A DNA stretch of 49,136 nt from Rubrivivax sp. (GTDB lineage: Bacteria; Pseudomonadota; Gammaproteobacteria; Burkholderiales; Burkholderiaceae_C). Positions 43,214 to 49,136 of the stretch are shown here, piece by piece. The position numbers and the translations under genes are program-made. How positions within the stretch are numbered: position 1 is the stretch's first letter; each line of letters opens with the position of its first letter. The notes under the pieces are model-generated. The model was not told the origin of the DNA. It saw nothing but the letters and a program-made list of their open reading frames with translations, and ran no database searches. Where the stretch lies: contig JAUXVE010000020.1 in NCBI GenBank assembly GCA_030680415.1, forward strand, positions 1 through 49,136, read 5' to 3'.

Positions 43214-43500
43214 TCAGTAACCCGCTTCCCGTTGGTGGCGCACGGCCAGAATCACCGCCGTGCTTCCATCGACGCGGTACAGCGCCAGATAGCCGCTGTC
43301 GCCGAAGTTGATCAGCCATTCGCGGTATTCGGGTTCCATGTCCTCGACCGGCCTGCCGATGCCGGGCTGCTGCGCGATGACCAACACGCCCTCGCGGATC
43401 GCCCTCACCGCGCGGCCGCGCCTGCGTTCTTCTCGGCCAGGAAGCGGTAGAGCCGCTGCACGTCGCGCAGCGCAGGCGCCGACCAGATCAGGCGTGGCAT
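43214..43500 (-). pseudogene. ParE/RelE-family toxin with frameshift
   Basis: ATG 43500 starts PRLIWSAPALRDVQRLYRFL and AEKNAGAAAR, the expected ParE N-terminus. The frame then meets TGA at about 43408. The next frame carries on as AVRAIREGVLVIAQQPGIGR, REWLINFGDSGYLALYR and VILAVRHQREAGY. A single missing base in the GC-rich GCGGCCGCGCGG run accounts for the break. As read, no full toxin can be made. The start overlaps the antitoxin 3' end by 13 bp, the normal arrangement. Confidence 0.8.
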
Positions 43501-43787
43501 TCAGGCGGTTCCAGATCCTTGCCGGTCTCCAGCTTGGCAAGCCAGGCGTCGGCCTCATCCAGCGTCACATGCAGGCCCGTGGCCTGGTAGTCGTTCCATG
43601 CGCTGATCGCGTCCTGCCGAAACGCCTCGCGCTTTTCTTCGCGATCGACGTATTGGCGAATGGCCTCCCGCATCAGCCAGTGTGGGGTGCGGTTGCGGGC
43701 CTCAGCCAAACGCTTGACTCGCTCTTTGATGTCCGCATCGATCTTGATCGCCACCGGGCGAATGGCAGCCGTGTTTGTTGACGTCAT
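43488..43787 (-). CDS. Ribbon-helix-helix antitoxin (ParD/CopG-like)
   Basis: 99 residues. The N-terminal RPVAIKIDADIKERVKRLAE, with RNRTPHWLMREAIRQYVDRE, forms a ribbon-helix-helix DNA-binding domain. The C-terminal segment, GLHVTLDEADAWLAKLETG, is the toxin-binding tail. It represses its own operon, very likely through the palindrome at 43802-43820. It appears intact while its toxin is frameshifted. Confidence 0.9.
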   Translation of the reverse strand: MTSTNTAAIRPVAIKIDADIKERVKRLAEARNRTPHWLMREAIRQYVDREEKREAFRQDAISAWNDYQATGLHVTLDEADAWLAKLETGKDLEPPECHA

Positions 43788-43801
43788 GGCAACTCCAACC
43801 A

Positions 43802-43820
43802 GGTATTCTGAGGTAATACC
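43802..43820. promoter_or_regulatory. Antitoxin operator palindrome
   Basis: GGTATTCTGAGGTAATACC has 6 bp arms (GGTATT/AATACC) around a 7-base centre. It lies 15 bp upstream of the antitoxin ATG (43787) in a locally AT-rich patch. The position and symmetry suit an RHH dimer-of-dimers site and the core promoter. The rest of 43821-44013 up to jetA has a loose TTCACG/CGTGAA pair (43865/43896) and no gene. Confidence 0.65.
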
Positions 43821-44013
43821 GTAGCACGAATCCCGGGTCCGCCAGGGCGCGGGTGTCCCAGACATTCACGCACGCGGTCCCTCTCACAGTGCATTCGTGA
43901 AGTCACCGGCTGCAAGTGGTGCGGCTGCCGCTCTCGAAGCCCTGCGCCAGCCTGGCACCGCTGAGCCCGGCGGCGGTCGAGATGCCCGAGACGCATCCGG
44001 TAGCATGCACGCC

Positions 44014-45534
44014 ATGTCGGCAAATTTCCCACCGGCCGATCTGTTCCGGCATGTCAGCGCCGAGAAAGCCGCCTTCTACCGCAGCGTGATGGACGCCTTT
44101 GCCGCCGCGAAGCGGCAGTTCAGGCTGCACATGCGGCCCGATGAAGTGCTCGCCGAAGCGGATTGGCGTGGGGCGCCACCGCGGCTCGAGGAGGTGCAGG
44201 CCGCGCTGGCCCAGTTGTCGGAATGGGGCAACCTCGAGTCGCAGCCCGATACCGCGCGCGTGGCCAGCATCGGTGACTTCTATCGCGCCCGCTTCCTGTA
44301 CCGCTTGTCGCATGGCGGCGAGGCGGTCGAGACGGCCCTGGCCGCATTCGCCCAGGCGCTGGGCCGCCGCGCCGAACTGCAGTCGGTGGCGCTGGAAGAT
44401 ATCGCCAGCCGCCTGAAGACGCTGATCGCGCTGGCCGACAGCGCGCAGCCCGATGCCGCCAAGCTGCACGAGACCCTGCGCGACCTCGTGCGGGTCTTCG
44501 AGAGCCTGGCCGACAACGCGCAGGCTTTCATGGCCGGCATGGCGCGCAGCATCGAGCTGCAGCAGGCCGACGCCAGTGCGGTGCTGGCCTACAAGCAGCG
44601 GCTGATCGACTACCTGGAGCGCTTCATCGGCGACCTCGTCGGCCGCTCGGGCGCCATCGCGCAGCACATCGCGGCCTTGCAGCCCCGCATCGACGCGCTC
44701 TTGCAGCTGGCCGCACAGCGCGAGGCGCGCGACGCCGCGCCGGGTGGCGCACAGCAGCAGGACGAGGCCGTGAAACAGCGCTGGCAGGCCTGGCAGGAGC
44801 GCTGGAAGGGCCTGCGCGGCTGGTTCGTGAGCGACCGCCACGAGCCGCCGCAGGCCGAGGTGCTGCGCTCCAAGGCGCGCGCCTCGATCCCGCTGCTGCT
44901 GGCCGCCGTGGCGGCGCTCAACGAACGGCGCAGCGGCCGCAGCGACCGTTCGGCCGATTTCCGCGTCCTCGCCGGCTGGTTTGCCGACGCCGCCGGCGAC
45001 GACGAGGCGCACCGGCTGGCGCGCGCGGCCTTTGCGCTCAACCCGGCCCGGCACCTGGCGCTGCAGGCCGGCGCCGGCCTCGACCTGCCGGCCACGACGC
45101 CGTGGGCCGAGGCGCCGCCGCTGCAGATCCACCCGCGCCTGCGCGAATACGGCGAGGTCGCGCCGCGCGGCAACCTGCCGCGCGTGCGCGAGCGCGACGA
45201 GGAGCGCGCCTGGCTCGCCCAGCAACTGCGCCAGGAGCACCGGCAGATGGAGGCCGCGCGCGCCCGGCTGGCCAGCGGCCGCGCGCTGCGCCTGTCGGAG
45301 ATCGGCACGCTGGACCGCCACGCGCTGGCGCTGCTGTTGAACCTGCTCGGCGAGGCGCTGACGGCGCAGACCGGCCCCGACGACGTCGTCGAGCGCAGCT
45401 CCAGCGACGGCCTGCTGCAGATCCGGCTCGAGCCGCTGGGTGCCGAGACGCACGCTGCCGTGGTCAGCGACGACGGCGTCTTCAGCGGCCGCGACCACCG
45501 CATCACGATCAGCGCACGGCACGACTCGCCATGA
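44014..45534 (+). CDS. jetA: Wadjet type I JetA (TIGR02677 family, kleisin-like)
   Basis: 506 residues from ATG 44014 (another in-frame ATG at 44005). It matches the TIGR02677 family that forms the kleisin-like subunit of type I Wadjet. LFRHVSAEKAAFYRSVMDAF is the first helix pair, then a long helical region with many charged residues (about 150-290), and a winged-helix-like end with LSEIGTLDRHALALLLNLLG. Wadjet complexes extrude and cut circular plasmid DNA. The stop overlaps the jetB start (ATGA), as in other jet operons. No strong ribosome binding site is seen. Confidence 0.88.
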   Translation: MSANFPPADLFRHVSAEKAAFYRSVMDAFAAAKRQFRLHMRPDEVLAEADWRGAPPRLEEVQAALAQLSEWGNLESQPDTARVASIGDFYRARFLYRLSHGGEAVETALAAFAQALGRRAELQSVALEDIASRLKTLIALADSAQPDAAKLHETLRDLVRVFESLADNAQAFMAGMARSIELQQADASAVLAYKQRLIDYLERFIGDLVGRSGAIAQHIAALQPRIDALLQLAAQREARDAAPGGAQQQDEAVKQRWQAWQERWKGLRGWFVSDRHEPPQAEVLRSKARASIPLLLAAVAALNERRSGRSDRSADFRVLAGWFADAAGDDEAHRLARAAFALNPARHLALQAGAGLDLPATTPWAEAPPLQIHPRLREYGEVAPRGNLPRVRERDEERAWLAQQLRQEHRQMEAARARLASGRALRLSEIGTLDRHALALLLNLLGEALTAQTGPDDVVERSSSDGLLQIRLEPLGAETHAAVVSDDGVFSGRDHRITISARHDSP

Positions 45535-46772
45535 CGGCCGGCAGCCCGGACATCGGTGGCCAGCAGGCGCGCCACCTGCGCGAGGAATGGACCGCGGCGC
45601 TGCGTGCGCTACTGATGACGCCGCTGATGACGCCGGCGCACGCCGAATTCGACGCCGTGCGCCGCCGCGCCGACGAACTGCGGGTCTGGTTCGCGCGCGA
45701 GGCCGGCTGGCCGCTGCACGTCGAGCGCGACATGGCCCGGCTCGTCAAGCGCCCGGCCGACCTGCAGGACGCCAGCCGCGGCCTGCCCGGCTTCGAGCGC
45801 CGGCGTTATGTGCTGCTGTGCCTGGCCTGCGCGGTGCTCGAGCGCGCCGAGGCGCAGATCACGCTGCGTGTGCTCGGCGAGCGCCTGCTGGCGCTGGCGG
45901 CCGACCCCGGGCTGGCCGACCGCGGCTTCGCCTTCACGCTGCAGGCGCAGCACGAGAGGCGCGAACTGGTGGCGGTGTGCCGCACCCTGCTCGCGCTGGG
46001 CGTGCTGCAGCGCGTGGCCGGCGACGAGGAGGGTTTCGTGCGCGGCGGCGATGCGGGCTCCGAAACGCTGCACGACGCGCTGTACGATGTGCAGCGGCGC
46101 GTGCTGGCCGGCCTGCTGGCGGCCTCGCGCGGACCGTCCACCTGGCCCGCCGAAGACGCACCGGCGACGCTGCCGCAACGCCTGGCCGCGCTCGTCGCCG
46201 AACCCATGCCCGACAGCGACGAGGGCCGGCGCACGGCCTGGCGCCACCACCTCGCGCGCCGCCTGCTGGACGACCCGGTGGTCTACCTCGATGGGCTCGA
46301 CGCCGATCTGCGGGCCTACTTCCTGAACCAGCGCGGCACGCTGGCCAACCGGCTGTGCGAGGCCACCGGACTGCTCGCCGAACAGCGCGCGGAGGGCCTG
46401 GCCCTGATCGACGAAGACGGCGAACTGACCGACGTGGCGATGCCGGCCGAAGGCACCGAGGCCCATGTCACGCTGCTGGTGGCCGAGTACCTGAATTCGC
46501 GCGCCGGCGCGGCCGCCGGCGAGGACGAGGTGGCGGCCTTCGTGGCGCAGGCGCGGCCGCGCTACGGCAGTTTCTGGCGCAAGTCGGCGCGCGAGGCCGG
46601 CTCCGAGGACGAGCTGGCGGCCACGGCCATCGCCCGCCTGCAGCGGCTGCAGCTGGTGGCCGCGCAGGACGGGGCGGTGCGGCCGCTGCCGGCCCTGGCG
46701 CGTTTCGCCATCGGCGCGGCCGAGCTCCGGCCCGCTGCCCGGCCCGCGCCCACGGGCGACCTGTTCGATTGA
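45531..46772 (+). CDS. jetB: Wadjet type I JetB (TIGR02678 family, KITE-like)
   Basis: 413 residues of the TIGR02678 type. Recognisable blocks are EWTAALRALLMTPLMTPAHA, LPGFERRRYVLLCLACAVLE and RRLLDDPVVYLDGLDADLRA with YFLNQRGTLANRLCEATGLL. It carries tandem winged-helix (KITE-like) folds that bind the kleisin JetA and the SMC-like JetC. The 4 bp overlap with jetA and 14 bp gap to jetC support one transcript and one complex. Confidence 0.88.
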   Translation: MTAGSPDIGGQQARHLREEWTAALRALLMTPLMTPAHAEFDAVRRRADELRVWFAREAGWPLHVERDMARLVKRPADLQDASRGLPGFERRRYVLLCLACAVLERAEAQITLRVLGERLLALAADPGLADRGFAFTLQAQHERRELVAVCRTLLALGVLQRVAGDEEGFVRGGDAGSETLHDALYDVQRRVLAGLLAASRGPSTWPAEDAPATLPQRLAALVAEPMPDSDEGRRTAWRHHLARRLLDDPVVYLDGLDADLRAYFLNQRGTLANRLCEATGLLAEQRAEGLALIDEDGELTDVAMPAEGTEAHVTLLVAEYLNSRAGAAAGEDEVAAFVAQARPRYGSFWRKSAREAGSEDELAATAIARLQRLQLVAAQDGAVRPLPALARFAIGAAELRPAARPAPTGDLFD

Positions 46773-46786
46773 GAGCCTGTAGCGAT

Positions 46787-49136
46787 ATGAACGAGCTCTT
46801 GCCGCCCCTGCACGATGCCGCCGCAGCGCCGGCGCTGCGCATCGACGCCGCCGCCAGCGCCAGCGTGTCCGCGTTGCCGCAGCCGACGCTGGCGCGCTGG
46901 CAGCCTTTGCGCCTCGGCCTGGTCGAGCTCTATCACTACGACAGCGAGGAATTCTGGTTCCGCGACGGCCACCTGCTGCTGCGCGGCAACAACGGCACCG
47001 GCAAGTCGAAAGTGCTGTCGCTGACGCTGCCCTTCCTGCTCGACGCCCAGCTCAAGCCGTCGCGCATCGAACCCGACGGCGACGCCGGCAAGAAGATGGC
47101 CTGGAACCTGCTGCTGGGCAAGCTGGACCGCCGCATCGGCTACACGTGGATCGAATTCGGCCGCCTCGGCGACGACGGCCGGCCTGTGTACCTGACACTC
47201 GGCTGCGGCCTGTCGGCCGCCGCCGCGCGGGCGCAGGTGGACGCCTGGTTCTTCCTGATCGAGACGCAGCGCCTGGGCCAGGACCTGTGGCTCACCGGAG
47301 CGACGCGGCACGTGCTCACGCGCGAGCGGCTGAAGGAGGCGCTGCAGTCGCACGGCCAGGTCTTCGATACCGCCCAGGCCTACCGGCGCGCCGTCGACGA
47401 AAGGCTGTTCCAGCTCGGTGCCGTGCGCTATGCGGCGCTGATGGATACGCTGATCCAGTTGCGCCAGCCGCAGCTGTCGAAGAAGCCCGACGAGGGCAAC
47501 CTGTCCGATGCGCTGACCGAGGCCCTGCCGCCGATGTCGGCCGAGCTGCTGACCGACGTCGCCGAGGCGCTGAACCAGCTCGAGGAATACCGCCGCGAAC
47601 TGCAGGAATACGAGGTGCTCGCCCGCGCCGTGAGTCAGTTCAACCAGCGCTATCAGCGCTATGCCGCGGTCAATGCGCGCCGCCAGGCCGCCGTGCTGCG
47701 TGGCGCGCAAAGCGGCTTCGACGCCGCCAGCCGGACCCTCAACGAGGCCCGCAGCGGGCTGGCGCAGGCCCAGCAGACCGAGGCGGCAGCGCGGGCGCGA
47801 CACGAAGCCACCGAGACGGCGCTGCTGGCTGCCCGCACGCGGCTGGACCAGCTGCAGTCGGACCCGGCGATGCAGGACGCCAACCGGCTGGCGCAGGCCG
47901 AACGCGACGCCCACGGACGCAGCACCGACCTCGCACAGGCGAGCCGCCTGCACGACGAGGCCCAGGCGCGGCTGGCGCGCGAGACGCTGGCCCTGCAGGA
48001 ACGCGCCGCGCGCCAGACGGCGGCCGAGCAGGCGCTGGCCGGCGCACGCGCCGAAGCGGCCACGGCGGCCGTCGCGGGCGGCCTGGAAGCGGCCTGGCGC
48101 GACAACCCCTTGGCGGCGCTGCCGGCCGCGGCGCTGGCCACCCTCGACAGCCTGCCGCTGGACGCCGCCCGCCAGGCGCTGCGCCAGGCCCTGGTGCTGC
48201 GCCGCGAACAGCTGGCCCTGGTGCAGCACCGCGTCAGGGAGGTCGAGCTGGCCGAGGCTGGAGTGTCGCGCGCCCGGCAGCTTCGAGACGAACGCCAGGA
48301 CGAGGCCGAAGCCGCCGCTGCCCGGCGCACCGCGGCTGACACGGCGGTGGAAGACGAAGGCACGCGCCTGCTGCAAGGCTGGGAGCGCCACTTCGACGGT
48401 TTGCGGGAACTGTGCGTCGAAGTGCCGCCGCTGCCGGCGTTGGCGGTCTGGGTGGTGGCGCTGCAGGGCGACAACCCGGCACGCGCGGCCCTCGCGCTGG
48501 CCCAGCAGCAGGCGGCCGAGCGCCTGGCGCAGGAGCGCGCCGCGCGGCTGGCCGAGCAGCAGGCCGTGCAGGCGGAACAGGCCGACCTGCTGGCCGAAAG
48601 CGCGCGTCTGGCGCTGGGCGAGGATGCGCCGCCGCCGGTGCCGCACACCCGGGCCGCCGATGCGCGCCAGGGCCGCGCCGGCGCGCCGCTGTGGCAGCAG
48701 GTCGACTTCCGTGACGATGTCGATGCCGCCGCGCGCGCCGGCATCGAAGCGGCGCTGGAGGCGACGGGCCTGCTCGATGCCTGGTTGGCGCCCGACGGCA
48801 GCCTGCAGTCGGGCAGCGACGGCCGGCCCTTGCTCGATGCGCAGTGGCTGCAGCGGCCGCCGCAGCGCGGGCCGACACTGGCCGAGCCGCTGCGCCCCGC
48901 CGCCGATGCCGCCAACCCGGCGCTGCTGCAGCGCCTGCTGCAAAGCGTGGCCTGCAGCGCGCAGGACGAAGGCGGCGCCGAAGCCTGGGTGGCGCCCGAC
49001 GGGCGCTACCGCCTGGGCGCATTGGCCGGCGCCTGGCACAAAGCGCAGGCGGCGCATATCGGCCATGCGGCGCGCGCCGCGGCACGGGCGCGGCGGCTGG
49101 CCGAGATCGCGCGGCGCCGGCTCGAAATCGACGCCG
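46787..49136 (+). CDS. jetC: Wadjet type I JetC (TIGR02680 family, SMC-like ATPase), cut by window end
   Basis: The frame is open from ATG 46787 to the window end: 783 codons of an expected ~1350. Walker A is HLLLRGNNGTGKSKVLSL at about residue 65, preceded by WQPLRLGLVELYHYDSEEFW as in MukB/SMC-like heads. LGAVRYAALMDTLIQLRQPQ and LNQLEEYRRELQEYEVLARA lead into a long Ala/Arg/Glu coiled coil, interrupted at about 640-720 by a less helical, hinge-like part. The signature and Walker B lie beyond the window, as should jetD, the Toprim-type nuclease. Confidence 0.9.
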   Translation, partial: MNELLPPLHDAAAAPALRIDAAASASVSALPQPTLARWQPLRLGLVELYHYDSEEFWFRDGHLLLRGNNGTGKSKVLSLTLPFLLDAQLKPSRIEPDGDAGKKMAWNLLLGKLDRRIGYTWIEFGRLGDDGRPVYLTLGCGLSAAAARAQVDAWFFLIETQRLGQDLWLTGATRHVLTRERLKEALQSHGQVFDTAQAYRRAVDERLFQLGAVRYAALMDTLIQLRQPQLSKKPDEGNLSDALTEALPPMSAELLTDVAEALNQLEEYRRELQEYEVLARAVSQFNQRYQRYAAVNARRQAAVLRGAQSGFDAASRTLNEARSGLAQAQQTEAAARARHEATETALLAARTRLDQLQSDPAMQDANRLAQAERDAHGRSTDLAQASRLHDEAQARLARETLALQERAARQTAAEQALAGARAEAATAAVAGGLEAAWRDNPLAALPAAALATLDSLPLDAARQALRQALVLRREQLALVQHRVREVELAEAGVSRARQLRDERQDEAEAAAARRTAADTAVEDEGTRLLQGWERHFDGLRELCVEVPPLPALAVWVVALQGDNPARAALALAQQQAAERLAQERAARLAEQQAVQAEQADLLAESARLALGEDAPPPVPHTRAADARQGRAGAPLWQQVDFRDDVDAAARAGIEAALEATGLLDAWLAPDGSLQSGSDGRPLLDAQWLQRPPQRGPTLAEPLRPAADAANPALLQRLLQSVACSAQDEGGAEAWVAPDGRYRLGALAGAWHKAQAAHIGHAARAAARARRLAEIARRRLEIDA

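Noticed and set aside
46562..49066. An 834-residue minus-strand open frame opposite jetC.
   Set aside because: The plus strand carries the Walker A motif, start and coiled coil of JetC; the minus frame is low-complexity shadow.

Overview
This 49.1 kb window is very GC-rich with dense, mostly NNS/NNC-type codon use. It fits a betaproteobacterium of the order Burkholderiales, probably the Rubrivivax/Leptothrix/Methylibium neighbourhood. That placement is inferred from gene content and style, not from a marker gene. No rRNA, tRNA, CRISPR array or IS transposase was recognised.

Layout. (1) 1-450: a non-coding stretch holding two copies of a ~100 bp multi-hairpin repeat; a near-identical copy lies at 42.8 kb. 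(2) 448-5336, minus strand: a signalling operon of PAS-PAS histidine kinase, LuxR-type response regulator and CheB-CheR-PAS hybrid, with a 19 bp palindrome just upstream of the kinase start. (3) 5.5-18.2 kb: a stress-type cluster with CBS and BON proteins, an HhH protein, CapA joined to an HPF/cold-shock protein, PRPP synthase, an APH-like kinase, homospermidine synthase, Lon, a host-attachment family protein, UspA and cyclopropane fatty acid synthase. Five intergenic regions here carry FNR/FixK-like palindromes of the form TTG(A/C)G-N4-C(T/G)CAA, or one ATCAA half, suggesting one oxygen- or energy-responsive regulon. (4) 18.4-28.9 kb: ordinary metabolism (ALDH7-type aldehyde dehydrogenase, cytochrome P450, riboflavin synthase, SppA, AEC transporter), lipoproteins, and a patch of broken genes at 21.5-22.5 kb. 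(5) 28.9-42.9 kb: a purine uptake and catabolism locus, with a BMP-type binding protein, ABC ATPase and two permeases, guanine deaminase, and divergently xdhABC. A ~3 kb defence island (hsdS end, intact Fic, collapsed hsdR, and a TOTE-type primase-helicase gene missing its helicase core) sits between the permeases and the binding-protein gene. (6) 42.9-49.1 kb: repeat copy, enoyl-CoA hydratase remnant, a ParE-like toxin broken by a frameshift with an intact antitoxin, then the first genes of a type I Wadjet (jetABC) system cut by the window end.

Two themes stand out. First, the stress cluster seems tied together by a shared operator. Second, several genes keep their 5' and 3' ends while the middle is gone (alkC-like, hsdR, TOTE), or have the head of one gene joined to the tail of another (HhH/receiver, lipoprotein/unknown tail). 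This is either recurrent deletional decay in accessory DNA or an assembly problem, and read mapping would tell which.
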